Assembly: GCF_030247195.1 (NCBI RefSeq)
Contig: NW_026683347.1
Location: 1 to 64,000 of the forward strand
Direction: 5' to 3'
Length of the DNA stretch: 64,000 bases
Source of the DNA: Topomyia yanbarensis
Lineage: Eukaryota > Arthropoda > Insecta > Diptera > Culicidae
Shown: positions 1 through 12,840 of the stretch, piece by piece
Numbering within the stretch: position 1 is the first letter of the stretch
Layout: each line of letters starts with the position of its first letter
The notes under the pieces: model-generated
The model's database searches: none
What the model was told of the DNA's origin: nothing
Seen by the model: the letters and a program-made list of their open reading frames with translations, nothing else
Program-made: the position numbers and the translations under genes

Positions 1-845
1 TGGCTGTATCCTGAAGCCAAACAAAAACAGTGTAAAAGGCCACCATGTCCCTCTTGCATACATCTCAATAATTTGAATAAACTTTTCAAGCTTCATGTGC
101 AATAATATGGCCCATGTTGCACACAAACCATATGAGGGGAAGTAAGCAAGTTTTATCCCGTACGAAAAACAGGCGTTATCGAGTGCAATTTTTTTTGATA
201 TTCTTTAGCGTCCTATCTAGAAGGTGCTACAGGCTCGTTTTAAAACGCCACATCGAAGAGTTATATTGCAGTTCAGCATTTTGAAACAAACCGTCGCACA
301 GAGACGTAACTAACTTCAAATCCTGGCCAAAATAGAAAAATATAGTTTTTGCTTATTTGTCCATATTTTCAGCTTAAATTGTTCTTCGAAACATACTCTA
401 ACGTTTTGCTTAAAAAGAAAAGCGTTTTCGTTTAATTATTTTTGTATGCAATTATTTGAAATCAGTGATTTTTTTACACATATTATTAGCTTGAAAGCCT
501 CCCTCAATTTTTCAGATTGCTCAAGAACTAATTATCCAAAGTCAATATACAAACAAAATCGTGCTTTTCATAGCAAACTCCAGCAACTATCATTTGGGGT
601 CAATTTTAGCTTTTCTTTGTCATTTTTGGGTAGATTTCATAAAAGTGCTCACTTTTTTCAATTTTCTACATATTCGTTAGTAAAAAAGCACCTTAACGGG
701 CAATGTCGGGTAAATCTGGTAAAAGGAGAAGATTATTTGGAGTGTCCTCTCACTGTTCCACGAAGAAAACATTCCCAATTAATCCCATTCGGTTTTTTAC
801 AGCTGTTTGAAAATGTCGTGTTTTTTGCTCAAATTTAAGAGAATA
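1..845. other. AT-rich sequence with no recognisable gene
   Basis: No exon, RNA gene or transposase is recognisable. A short run near 298-335 (CAGAGACGTAACTAACTTC, then a CAAATCC box) resembles the segment near 47995-48030. This suggests two diverged copies of one short interspersed repeat. The longest open frame (446-838) is AT-rich with no recognisable domain and is probably chance. Confidence 0.4.
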
Positions 846-1300
846 CTCATTCCAGTTGGCCTGGGTTCAATTCCAGCCATTGTCATTGAGATTTTTCTGA
901 GGTGATAAAATCTGTGATGACGTCTTCCTTCGGAAGGGAAGTAAAGCGGTTGGTCCCCGGTCCATGAGTTGATGGATCCATATCTAGTCCAGAAGTGAAT
1001 TCACCTCTCTGGCGTCGATAAAGAAGTAGTATCCAACTTCTATACTTACTAACAAATATCCTCCTCCCGTGATACTTGTGAAGTGCGCAGTATATACGGC
1101 ATCTAGCAAAATCAAGTATCGGACTAACCATTCCTTACTTTCCCTCCCGCGATCTACGTTAGGGCCTGGCCGGCGCCGGTATTGATCAATAAACAATTTA
1201 GGAATACCAGGAGTTGCACATTGTAAGATGTTTCGCAAACCCCAGGCATAATTATCTACTTATTCCCTGTGCAACTTCAGCTAGTAAAGATCGATAACGA
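846..1300 (+). repeat. SINE-like interspersed repeat (tentative)
   Basis: The segment begins with GGCCTGGGTTCAATTCCAGC, which contains a match to an RNA polymerase III B box (GGTTCRANTCC). A moderately GC-rich, non-coding stretch follows (TTCCTTCGGAAGGGAAGTAA, then a run through 1290). B boxes in a non-tRNA context are the usual mark of tRNA-derived SINEs. I cannot define an A box, a 3' tail or a target duplication, so the boundaries are approximate. A second B-box segment lies at 8715-8790. Confidence 0.3.
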
Positions 1301-1634
1301 AGTAGCGGCCAGGGGTGGTCGCTCAAGCTCAATCTTATATGACAAGAATGATTTGATTGAGTCCCCAATATTTTTTTTATTAGATTGCGTCCATTAACCA
1401 AATTCAGCTATTATGACCACCAGAGTGTGAAATATAACTTCCACTAACCTTGCTATATGAAACGTAACGTACAAAAGTTGTCTTGGAAACGTAAGCGAAG
1501 CATCAAACAAATTATGCAATCTTCTCATTCCAGTTCCTTGTCTCCGGATTGCAAGTGTTAACGTGAATAATCAGATTGAATGCGATAATCACTTGGATAG
1601 ATTTCAATTACCGAATTTACAAAAACTTATTTTT
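1301..1634. other. no feature seen
   Basis: AT-rich intergenic or intronic sequence lying between two repeats. Nothing recognisable. Confidence 0.4.
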
Positions 1635-3573
1635 TGCCTTTCTCATATAAAGAAAGGCTATGCAATCACTGTAAAAATCGACTTTCTAAACGAAGCCCGG
1701 AGGGCCGAGTGTCATACACCATTCGATTCAGTTCGTCGAGTTCGGCAAATGTCTGTGTGTGTATGTATATGTGTGTGTGTCATTTAAACTCACACAATTT
1801 TCTCAGAGATGACTGAACCGATTTTCGTAAATTTTCATCTTTTTCATCATCAAAGTTTCATCTGAAAGGTATAACGCTCCCATAAGCTACTATTGAATTT
1901 TTAGATGACTTTAGACGACTTCCGGTTCCGGAGTTACGGGTTGAAGAGTGCGGTCACACAGCAAATTCCCATATAAACTTGTACCACCATGATGTTCAAT
2001 TGATGTAAAACATATTAAAATTGATGTAACATTACTCTAGTTAGTGGGTCTGAATCACTAATGATCAATCAAAGCAGCTTTGACCATTGGCCACCTATGA
2101 CGGTTCATGACGCCCCCGGGGAACCCGCCAAGTTCCTAAGCTAATATCACACCCATTCCCCAACGAATTCTCTACCGATTTTTACAAACTTGATTTCAAA
2201 TGAAAGATACAGTAATACAATTGACTGCTGCTGAATTTCATTCGATTCTGACTCTTGCTTCCGGAGTTACAGGGGTGTTAGTAAGGATACACTGGAATTT
2301 CCCATATAAAACGGTACAATCGTAATACCTCAGAGGCTAAAAACTATTGAAATGGTCACTAAATTACTTCTAATCGCAGATCTAGATCACTGATTGCCAA
2401 TCAAACATTCTTTGAATATATTGTCCACTATCGACTATTCCGGAAGTCCGGAATTCCGGGCACATTCCACAATTAAAGTCACATCGGTTCTTCGGTAATG
2501 ACTGAACCAATTTTCTCAAACCAAGTCTCAAATGGAAGGCAAAATATGCAGTTGAGTATTGCGTCGCCGCTCCTTCCCCCCCCCCCCCGCCTTGTCCTTA
2601 CACCTCCCTCCTTCATCACTCCTCTCCCCTTGGAACACCGTCACGCCCGCATTTCCTTCATCCACTCCGTATACCGAAATAAGATGAAGGATTTCTGACG
2701 CATCCTCAACTCCCACTCTACTAACCTCCCATTCCCTCCACTTTCACATTCCACCAACATTTCAAAATATAATCACATGAAGATAATATTGAACTCATGC
2801 TGATTAAGCTAATTAAATATTATTCTCTTGCCTTTCTCATATAGAAAGGTTATGCAACAAAATGTCCACATCGGTTTCTCGGAGATGACTGAACCGATTT
2901 TTACAAACTAAGATTCAAATGAAAGGTATAATATTCCATCTTGTTCCGGATTACGAGTTGAAGAGTATCGTTACAAAACAAAATTTGTTGATTTGTCCAC
3001 ATTGGTTTCTCGGAAATATCTGAACCGACTTTGACAAACGTGATTTTAAATGAAAGGTCCATCAGCTGCTGTTGAATTTTGTGTGGATCCGAGTTCTGGT
3101 TCCTGAATTACAGGGTGATACGTACGATCACGCAGCAAATCCCGATTCTAACGAATTCTGCGATGAATGTAAAAAGGTGATTTTTTTTTCCAAAATGTAA
3201 ACACAACTGTTGAATTTGTAGATCTAGGTCACCAACAGTCATTCAAAGTCTCGTTGGCCACACTGGCCACCATCGACGGATCCGGAAGCATCCAAATTCA
3301 GAATAACGGTTATATTTGTTTCTCGAAAATGGCTAGACCGATTTGATCAACTTAGTCTCAAATGAAAGATGTTGCGTCCCCGGAAACTGATATTAAATTC
3401 CATCTCCATCCGACTTCCGGCTCCGGAGTTACGGGTTGTGGAGTGCGATCACATAGAAAACTCCGATTCAAACCGATACCGCTATGAATGCAAAAGGTGC
3501 TGTGTAATAAGAATGAAAGACATTTCCATAATGTTATATTGTACACAATTGCACCTCTAGGTGGATTAAAACA
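1635..3573 (+). repeat. composite header repeat, copy 1 (units A and B)
   Basis: Two head-to-tail members of one family. Unit A starts at 1635 with TGCCTTTCTCATATAAAG, carries a GGCCCGGAGGGCCGAG-type header and a (TG)n run near 1754-1781, and ends in a C-rich pyrimidine tract (2574-2760). Unit B restarts at 2829 with the same opening but has lost its header. It ends in ATTGCACCTCTAGGTGG. Inside, a module with the core GARATGRCTGAACCGATTTT followed by TCAAATGAAAGGT recurs about six times (near 1805, 2165, 2495, 2880, 3010, 3325). The same A+B arrangement occurs at 53815-55995. In full copies the opening TGCCTTTCTCAT is the inverse of a near-terminal ATGAGAAAGGCA; here that right-hand motif is deleted. 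Confidence 0.75.
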
Positions 3574-5220
3574 GGTTTTTCAGAAAACCAGAAAAGCAAA
3601 AAAAATATGAACTTGAAACAAAATGTTTTAATTTATGAAAACAGTTGAAAAAGACTAGATCTCAATGCGAGGTTTCCTCAAACTGATGGATTACTATAAA
3701 AAAACGTTTACATTGAAAAATAATAATGCTCGTGGAATTCGTTTATTTTCGGCTTTGCATCACACTGCAAGAAGGTTTAATATTTTCATATTTTGGTCAA
3801 ATATTGTCTAAAACCATGAGAAACCTTTTTTCATCACTTGTTATCGTAAAAAAGCGTAAAAACATGTGAAATAATGTTGGCCATGAATTTGTTAAAGTTA
3901 CGCCACTGTGCGATGCACAAATATTTCAGTTCAAGTTTTAATTTGTTTTGAGCAAAACAAAGGAAGTATATAAAGGTCAGAAGGGATTGACCCGAGATTG
4001 ACAAACAGAACACGATGGCCAACAAATCTCTATCTGGCAATCGTTTTGCGTATGTGGACAAATGAATTGATTTTTATCGCATTTGGAACCGTTAACGGAC
4101 AAATCTACAACAGTAGAACCCTCTAAATTATACTCTTCCACTGTGCCTGGACCCTCTTAAACTGGTACCAAACCAATAATGTTGTTTCTGTAATATTTTT
4201 TTCTGATAATAAGAAACCTTATGATCCTGAAATAAAATGATTTAAATTTTACAATGTATTTTATATAGGTTAAAATCTCAGTTCACGGCCAAACGAGGAA
4301 CGCAATAAAACAAAAGCTTCGGACAGAAAGAGATATTACGAAAAGCCGTTATTTCTATTCCTACATTATATCGTGTGTTGCTTTACTTTACTTAATCTCC
4401 TAAAATATCAACGCTTGCCCATATACGACATTTGGCAACTATAGTCTCGATGTTGAAATGTCCAGATTGAACATGTGAAAACCGTACTATTAAAAATACT
4501 CAATAAATAGGAAGTTTCGCGCTTTGTTTACGAAAACCACCTAAACTCATGATGGAATACAATGATTTTTGTATTTGTCAAGCCAACGTTCAAATGGTGG
4601 ACATTCACATTAGGGCACATTACCACATGTTAATTCTGTCAGGTTTCTGCTTTATTATGCAACTTCTATCAAAAGAAACGTCACACAATATTTCTTGATT
4701 CCTAACCTTCAAATGTCCTTTTATCTTTCCGATGGCTTGTACAATATGTCTCTTTTTAGAATTCTTAGATTCAAACAGGATTCTTCTCTGCCATATTCTG
4801 CTTTATCATTTTAAACGCTATTAACTTTGCCTTAGGGTGTCCGGGATTTTGCTTTTCTTTTGAAATCCTGCGCAGGATAGATTCACTTGCTAATAAATTT
4901 TCAGATCAACTCAGACCATCTTGCGTGTATAATACCACCTGGCTGTGGAATAACTATGTATTTTCTCCATTCATGTTGATGGTTTTTTGGCCTATTTGGT
5001 TCAAATTTGGAAGTCGTAGAGTGGCATGAAGAACCATGCTAATATACATCTATTTACACCTGTTCAATGATGGGGGCCCCGAGTGGTCTTCAGACGGCCC
5101 TGCCCAACAGAAATATGATGAAAAGAAAAATCACCTTACCGTGATCCGATCAACATCGAGAACGTGTATTTGAGCCAGTCGTTACTGATTCCTGAAGTTA
5201 CTAGCTAAATTTGTTTTTTT
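3574..5220. other. no feature seen
   Basis: AT-rich sequence without recognisable exons, RNA genes or paired repeats. Open frames are short and of biased composition. Confidence 0.4.
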
Positions 5221-5224
5221 TATT

Positions 5225-5830
5225 CATTTCGTTTATTTGATAGACACAAATGCGTTAACTTCCCGAGCAAAAGAAAATAACTTTATGATAACAAATTGTG
5301 TTCTCTGGTTGTCACTAGTTTGATAACTAAATTTGTTATCAATTTGGTTGATTTAACAGCCAACATAATAAAATTGATTTTACAGTTTTGTACCTTGGAT
5401 ATAAACATAATAACAAATTAAATTATCATTTATTCCATATTGATAACAAATTGTGCTATGCATTTTATGTTATTGAATAATTCATCCAGTTATCATTTTT
5501 ATAAAAGTGCTTATTGATGATAACTGGTTGTTGATAACTTTATATCCTGTATTCTTAATTAGTGCTTGTAGTTTGCTATAAAGCACCTTAATGCTCGACC
5601 CATCCTTATGTGACTATATTGCCTTCGACTTGGAAACTGGAGTAAAACCGTCAAAGTGTAAAAATTCCTAAAGATTTTCAATGCTGGCGTCAAAAACTGC
5701 AGCGATAACAAATTCTGTTATGATCCATTCATTCGCAAATTGTTAAGATGATAACATATCAAAATAATAACAATGATAACAAAACATGATATCAATATAA
5801 AATCATATTATCCGCATTTGGTCGGGTTGG
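5225..5830. repeat. TGATAAC/GTTATCA-rich repeat
   Basis: About ten occurrences, in both orientations, of TGATAAC or its complement, several extended to TGATAACAAATT (near 5287, 5331, 5443, 5518, 5530, 5705, 5749, 5778). Some inverted pairs are close together, such as TTGATAACTAAATTTGTTATC near 5320-5340. This looks like a decayed inverted-repeat mobile element or an AT-rich satellite. The motif includes a GATA half-site, but regulatory function is only a possibility. Confidence 0.4.
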
Positions 5831-6542
5831 CGGTGCCAAATTCTTTTGTTTTTACATTTTGGATATCTTAAAACTAGGAGGTTACAATGTTGAAATAATT
5901 TTTTTATGAAAGAGAACAAAATTTACAGCTATCTTAAGATTAGAAATAAGATTCTGTATACAAGAGAAGCTAAATTGGTTGCTGGAATAAATTTTATAAC
6001 AGTTATTCAATTTTGATCATGAAAATGTTGTTTTGAAACACTGAGCACTAGGCATCTTATGTTTTGTGTTCCATAAAATATCAAAACTTTTTCCAATGTA
6101 TTTTCGAAACACAAGTGTGTTAAGCATCGCTGAGTTACAAGTATCACAATCATAAGTCATAATGTTTCCTGCAATTTGCATTCATGATCTCAAATGAAAG
6201 GTTTTTGTAGTGTGACAATTTGTATTTTTTGCTGGACAATTTCGGAAGGCATAAATTCAGATCCGTTCACATTCTTATATATAGTTTCGAACACAACAAT
6301 TACACACCGAGGAGGAAAATCACAAACAAGTAACACAAAGTCGGAAAAGAAACTTGATATCGATTTCTAGAGAAAATCCACCGCCATGGATTTATGCGCC
6401 GAAGTAAGATAGATTCGCCACTAGGGACTATCCAAATCGAGCGCACAAAAACAGAACGAATGGCTCACAGAATCCGATATTAGGTTTTACACCAACCGAC
6501 ATAACCCCACAAAATGAGCCGGATGAATTTTGTTTGACAATA

Positions 6543-6645
6543 CTCGGTGGTTTGTTTACATGGGAGTTACGTGAGTTCGAATGCAACAGATGATCATCCG
6601 TTGCATTCGAACTCACGAAACTGACGATGTAAACAAACCATCGAG
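6543..6645. mobile_element. short hairpin (MITE-like inverted repeat) 1
   Basis: Arms of about 40 bp. The inner 18 bp (6570-6587 and 6600-6617, CGTGAGTTCGAATGCAAC and its complement) are perfect around a 12-base loop. The outer parts (TGGTTTGTTTACAT and its complement) match apart from a few bases. No transposase is inside. A MITE or hairpin RNA locus is possible. Confidence 0.6.
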
Positions 6646-6683
6646 AATTAGGTTCTTTACTGGCACAGTTAACCTCACTTTTC

Positions 6684-6804
6684 TTGACAGTTCACTTGTA
6701 CTGTTTACATGAACTTAGAAAAATTTGTGGACGACAAGATTCGCTCGAAGAAAATCGTAAAGAACTTCTCTAAGTCCATGTAAACAGTACAAGCGAACCG
6801 TCAA
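6684..6804. mobile_element. short hairpin (MITE-like inverted repeat) 2
   Basis: Imperfect inverted repeat with arms of about 40 bp. The left arm contains CTTGTACTGTTTACATG and the right arm its complement, with outer matches TTGACAGTTC and GAACCGTCAA. The spacer is about 40 bases. It lies 38 bp from hairpin 1 and shares the TGTTTACAT core, so the two may belong to one family. Confidence 0.55.
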
Positions 6805-8600
6805 AAATGAACACTCAGTTCATTTGTGACGTCAGCGTAAAGTATTCAATTGTCAAACATAAACTTTATTCATCATGAGTTCATTCGTGTCGTCATCTTC
6901 TAGAACTTAATTGGCTCAAGTAAAGCGAAATTTACATGAATCTCAAAACGTCAAATGTGTTCATTTCAGATCCCAAGAAAAATTGATGTCGATCAAAGGC
7001 GCCGATGATTCAAATAGACCATTATTGAATCTGTGAATTATTGTATATGGTTAATTTTAACATATCACATTTTTTTTCTAAGTGAAAAAAACTTCAGTTC
7101 ACATTCAGGTTTGTTCAGTTTGATACTACAACTCCAAACAATGCAGATGGAATAACCTTATACAGTGTCAATTTAGGATCCAATGTGCTTACGGTTGGAT
7201 AAAGCAGTGAGTAGCAAAAATTAATATTTCAGTTTGAAGCTGTTGGTTTAATATAACATGCTATAATTTCCATACAATTAAGGGAACCAAAAAACTGGAA
7301 AACAAATATGTACGATATTCTTATTCAGTGTACACCCTATCTAACGAGAATAAAGGATCTTTTGGTCTCGAAACGCGGGAAACACCTGACGGTGCAGCCA
7401 CGTGTGATTTAAATGTGTCAGCGATTTTGTCAATACGTGCATCAATTTCTATTCCAAACGAACCAGTTTACCGCTCTGCCTGTAGAACCATGCATCCAAC
7501 AAAATAGGGTGAAAAAACTATCGGTTTTTTCGCGAAGAAGATTTTTACATACAGCAGTCCGTAGATTGAATTTTGCCAGGGAAAAAACATACTTTATTGT
7601 AACAAAACGATTGCATTTCCCAGCAACGCTATGAGTTTACTTCTCACGGTTCTATGCCTTTCATCGTTGACACATTTTCACACCCTTTCTGAGGATTATT
7701 GAAGCGTAATATCAATCTTTTTCCCCGACTGCACATCACAAACAGTTTGAGTGAGTTTCGCCGTGCGTTACGTTAGCTGAGACGTGAAAATGGGCTTCTC
7801 TACCTTTCTCGAAATGCAGCCCGCTTTTCTTCCCCACCCCACGCTCGTTTGGGCCATGTGAAACGTTATGCTTTTCCGTCCCGGCACGGAAGACAAGTAC
7901 GAGTAGAATAGATGGAGAAAATTCCTGTGTATGGTATCTGGTTGCATTTGATTTTGTTTTCTGACGATTGTCAGTTTTCTGTTACGGTGTGTCATGTGTC
8001 GTACTTTCCGTGTAGCTGGTTCCGTGTGTTTGTCCTTTTCGCTTCATGTGGACAACTTCCGGTAGCGATTCACTGCAGGAGTAGTAAGGGGGTTGGAAAA
8101 CATCGCAGAACATGGGGGGTGATTGTATTATTGTTTGCTGGGGGAATTCCGCGGGTCAAATGTTTGTTGTTTATCTGTTGACAAGAAGGTTGGCTAATTG
8201 GATGAACTTTATTGTATCATTCTGTCCATGAATTGTACTGACTGATATCAAAAAAGTAATAAAAATCAATGAAAAAAGGTAAAATGTTTGCCTTATTGAG
8301 AACTCTAGTGTACCGCGGATTACCTTTACGTAGTGACCATCGAATTAGCCAGGCGTGGTTCATCATTTAACTTTGCCATCGAAGTAGAATCTTCAGCTGG
8401 GGCTAGTGACTGATTTGGGTAACGCAGTAGGTTCTCGACAAGCTAAGAAATTTGTCTATTCAGATATAACTAGAGCCAAAAAGCAAAGGATTTCATGGAA
8501 AACTTACGCATAACGGTGGCAATAACGGAGTTAGTTCGTTGGGAATGGCTTCGATGATTCTTTGGATTTCCTTGGGTTAGTGTTAGATTGGCCTGGGGTC
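6805..8600. other. no gene recognised
   Basis: Mixed-composition sequence. The 7640-8180 part is less AT-rich than its surroundings and could be intronic or regulatory host DNA. I could not find an exon with convincing splice signals. Open frames at 7413-7634 and 7912-8181 have no recognisable domain. Confidence 0.35.
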
Positions 8601-8960
8601 TGATGTTGATAATGTACATCGGCTTGGATCTACACTGCCACCAAATTCGATACTTTCTATCGTCGTAGGTGGTACTAGCGATGCCTTGGTCAGGCGGGAG
8701 AAGTCTTGCTTATTATTGTTAAAAATTGAGGATATTGGGTTCAATTCCCGATTCCATCAAGCATCGTCTCGGGGTGGAAATTTTCTAAATGGACAAATCT
8801 AACCAGTCCGTATTTGTTTTGTTTACTGGAATAATCATGTGTAAAAATATCAATTATCTCTTATATGAATTGTTCAGCTCACACCTTTGTAGAGGTATGA
8901 GGTGGGACCATCATCATCATCATCACCATCGATGAATCGAGGAAACCGGCAGGGCATATA
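8601..8960 (+). repeat. B-box (SINE-like) segment and CAT microsatellite
   Basis: GGGTTCAATTCCCGATTCC near 8738 matches a polymerase III B box in a context that does not fold as a tRNA. A short (CAT)n run near 8911-8928 follows. A diverged SINE is the most likely reading. Confidence 0.3.
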
Positions 8961-9179
8961 AGGCCTTTTTCATGTTGCATGCTTTTTCAACTCTCACCTG
9001 CCCACATAAATTCCAGCCAGTCGTTAGTATTTGTATGCTGTACGGAATACTAACGTTTTTTCATGTGCTGTGTTTTTGACTTTTTCACCTTTTATTTAAT
9101 TTTTTGCGATTCTGCACATGATTATAACAATATCTAACGTTTTTCTCTAACACCCGCTTTCGCGCGATCATGAGCCGTA

Positions 9180-10440
9180 CTCGTCTTATATACACTACAT
9201 AACAGGTTTCAAGGCACTAGTGAGATGGCGGAGATCATTTTCTTCGTTCATCTGAATGACATACTCAAAACTATACATCAGAATGAGAGCCCGCGCAAAT
9301 ATTCACACATTACGCGGCAATATAAACGAATTCAAACACGCGAAGTTGTACACGCTAGCACACGGGACATGAAAACATCCACACGGTCAAACACGTTCAC
9401 ATAGAAACGCATGCTGGCTTCGCGATAACATAAACCTGCTGATGCTTGCGAGCATGCAATCGCGAGCGTCGGCGAACACCTACGCTCGCAATCTCGCATA
9501 CATACATACAGTTCGGGGACCAAGTAAATATGTTAGCGCTTTGAATTTTATAAACGTGGTCTCAAGTGCAATTATACAAACGCCCCGTCCCACGCGATAA
9601 TAAATCGGTAACGTCTGAAAGCACATGGCTGTAGCAGCTTAGGTCCATGCTTTTAGTCGTCGTCTACAAAACAAACAAACACTAGAAGTCTCAGGGCGCC
9701 ATGACAGAGTTCTCTAGTAATATGAGGCAGCTAACACTCTTCTCGGTCTAAAGATTACACTCAAAATAGTAGTCTGCGTGAACATTCAAAAGAACGCGGG
9801 AATATGCAAGCGATTAACACACAAACGCCCAATTCCTGCGCGATAATACAACCCTAATTACAAAAGCGAACATGCAATCGCGATCATAAACGCAAATCCA
9901 TGCTATTCGCTATCTCACAAACAAACAAAAAGGTTCTGTGATTAAGGGCATGTTTTAACACCTACGAATTTATAAACACGTTCTCAAGTGCGATTATTCT
10001 AAAAAGCAACCATGAATCGGTTACATCCGGAAACCCATACCCTCGGTCCTAGCAGCCCAGGTGCATACCTTCAGTTGGAACATTCTCAAATAACAAGACA
10101 ACAAGTTTCAGGGTGACATTGCCGGTAAATCTAGTGATATGGGGGAACTCACTCTCTCCTAGCATCAAAATTAAACATCCGACACACGGTTCGTGCGAAC
10201 ATTCAAGAAGCCATGCAAATATGCAAATGACCGAACGGTTACACACAAGCGCGTACCAAGCTTGTTGACATACAAACACTCGAACTCTTCGCAACCATCA
10301 ACATACACCTCCGCCTTCTATCTCGCCCCGGTGATTTAATGAACGTTTCAAGTGCAAACATATAAGTGCAAAATTTTTTCCATGCTATCAGGAAATCTCC
10401 ACGTACCAACATCTGAACCGTACACAGCACTCAAAAAAAT
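9180..10440. repeat. tandem repeat, about 430-bp unit, three diverged copies
   Basis: The same landmarks recur at about 420-430-bp spacing. ATAAACGTGGTCTCAAGTGC (9549), ATAAACACGTTCTCAAGTGC (9970) and GAACGTTTCAAGTGC (10340) align. So do the segments near 9210, 9685 and 10100 (the last two share a GTTTCAGGGTGAC/GTCTCAGGGCGCC-type motif). GTGAACATTCAAAAGAACGC near 9778 aligns with GCGAACATTCAAGAAGCC near 10194. Short CGCGATAA words are frequent. It is non-coding in all frames and satellite-like, with considerable divergence between units. Confidence 0.55.
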
Positions 10441-10584
10441 GAAAAGATAATTCAGCGTATGCAATTAACACAATACTATTTGATATGATAATGACCTCTG
10501 TCCAACACTGTGCATGGACGTGAAAATGTAATTGCTTCCATCAAGATAGGATAGTGTAAAACAGCTTTTTGTTTGTCTCGATTA

Positions 10585-10765
10585 TTCCTAAGGACCCAAT
10601 GGAACATTTATTTATTTATTTGTGTTGTTATTCATGCTTATATTGAATAATTCGTCCATGCATACATTTACTTATTTATTTTTATTTATTCATTTATTTA
10701 ATATTTATGCATTTACTTATTTATTTATTTACTGGTTTATATATTCATTTTATTATTCAAAACTA
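10585..10765. repeat. low-complexity (ATTT)n tract
   Basis: Runs of TTATTTATTTATT and close variants. A simple-sequence tract. The open frame through it is a by-product. Confidence 0.7.
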
Positions 10766-12114
10766 TTAAGACCGTGGGATAATTCAGACTCCCTCGAATT
10801 CTCTGAAAACCGTCAGACTTTCTGACTGTCGTACATATTCGTGGAGGCACCATTCTGAAACATTAATTTTGACAGATATATCTCATTCTGTAGTTTTTTT
10901 AGTCTTTCATTTTTTTTGTCATCCACAAAACAAAAATCAAATGGTAAAACCGTGATTAAAGTAACAAATAAAAGTGAAAAAATAAAAAGTGCGTATTTTA
11001 GAAAACCTGAGGCTCTCATTCTATGGAATGATTTTTATTTAGGTGGAACCACGGATATTTTCAGGGCGCTCACCACTTTAGTGCGAAATGAGCGTAAGGG
11101 GCTATTCGGACCCCCTATTCCATCAAACACCGTTCAGCAGCTTGTGGCTATGCAGACGATTGCATACGCCACAGCAAAGAAAATACATGATGCGCTAAAA
11201 TGGCGGAATCGCTGTTTTTCAAGAAAAGTTTCGCAATTTTATGTGTAAAAAGCCCCCTAATTGAAAAATTATCCGAAAAACTCAACGTAGGGGTTACGTA
11301 TTTTTTACGTAGATTGTGCATGCAAAATTTGAAATAAATCGGTCAAGTAGTTTTTGAATGGCAGTTAACACCACAAATCGTGTTTTTCCAGAGGCATTCC
11401 ACAAAAAGCTTCGTCACCGAGTCGCAAGTTGATATTTTTGCATGAAAAAAATACAGAATGTTATGAAAATGATGTAGTATAATGTACAAAGGTTTCGATC
11501 AATTCGCTTCACCCATCTTTCTAAAAAAATTTGATAGAGAACTGATATTTTTTACGCTGGAAAAAAAAAAAAACGACAGCACACATCATAAGTGGCTGAT
11601 ACAGTAAATTTTTTTATGCAAAAGTATAGTTCACTGCACACTTGGTCATGTCCTTACGATCGCTAGAGTTAGGCATAATGGACGATAGGCATAATTCACA
11701 ATAATATAGAAGTAATCGCAAAGTTTTCTTTATTGTAGAGATTTCAACCTGACTACTAACCTGATTACTAACGAGAAGCTGCATTTTTTATTTATCCCTT
11801 ACAAGTGTAGAGTTTTGTTTTACTTTTTCTCTGGCTGAGTGGAATACTTTTTTCATTTAAAGGAACAGTTTTGGTTCAAGGACATTTGAAGATGTATTAC
11901 CAACTATTGATAAATAAAACAAAACAATGAACAAACATTATGTTTTGCAACTTATGGAAATTCAGTTTTATGGACAGAATTAGCATTAGGCTCCGGATTT
12001 TCCACATGGAAAAAAGTTGGTCAAAATAAAAGTATTTCACTTTTAGCAAAAAACAATCAACACATACTCTTAGTTTGAAAATAAAACTTTTATTTTGATT
12101 ATTAAGGAGGGTGT
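10766..12114. other. anonymous sequence with a single MITE end
   Basis: A 110-codon open frame at 10916-11248 has no recognisable domain and sits in AT-rich DNA. I do not call it a gene. At 12046-12110 lies a partial copy of the hairpin element found whole at 49083-49255 (shared TTAGCAAAAAACAATCAAC and a following AAAATAAAACTTTTATTTTG). Confidence 0.4.
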
Positions 12115-12840
12115 CTGGTAAAAAGTGTCGATGTCTAAAGCCATTTTGAAATCCAAGATTGCAACTTCCGGTTTACATAAATTCTCTATAACTTCAACAA
12201 TATGGGTACTTTCGAAATGTGGTTGACGAGTAGATGACGGAAATCAATGTCTGAATCCATTTCGAAATGTAATATTGCGAAATGAAATATGGTTTCTATT
12301 CATTATCTATCACCTCAACAATATGGATATTTATGGAATGGGATTGATAACTATACGACGGAAATCGATGCCCGAAGCTAACTTGAAACCCAAGATGGCG
12401 AATTCCGATTTAAAAAAATTCACTATAATCTGAGAAATATGGGCATTTTCGGAATGGGACAATTATGGAGTAGATATGGAAAGTGATTGGTGATGATATG
12501 GCTATAGAAAATGTTGCTCAACCAGGAGTTTCTATCTTGGCATTCAAAATGACGTTATTCCTTATGGTTACGTGTATACAAAATTTCGCTCAACTGGAGG
12601 TCCCATCTTGGAATGCAAAGTGGCACAAAACTATCATTTCCGTATAAAAAAACACTTTATAAGGGTTGCTCAAAAATTACTTAACCGAGATCCTCCATCT
12701 AGGGTTTCAACAATGTTCCAAATATTCATTTTCATCATATACCTATTTGTTAAGCCCGTTCCAAAGAAGAATATTGCTCAACCGGAAGTCACCATCTTGA
12801 ACACAAAGTGGCGAAAAACACATTTTCATTAAATTCATAA
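12115..12840. repeat. modular repeat with about 125-bp units
   Basis: Units share a GATGTCTRAAGCCATTTTGAAA-type core followed by CAACAATATGGGTATTTTCGG and GACGGAAATCGATG. Three tandem modules are visible between 12115 and 12480. The second half (12500-12830) carries the TTGCTCAACCGGAAGT/CCATCTTG words in the opposite sense, so the whole may be an imperfect inverted structure. It is non-coding. Confidence 0.5.

Noticed and set aside
8730..8760. tRNA gene (GGGTTCAATTCCCG)
   Set aside because: The T-arm-like B box has no matching acceptor, D or anticodon arms upstream. It fits a SINE better.
10916..11248. 110-residue open frame as a gene
   Set aside because: No recognisable motif, in repeat-like AT-rich DNA, without splice or promoter evidence.
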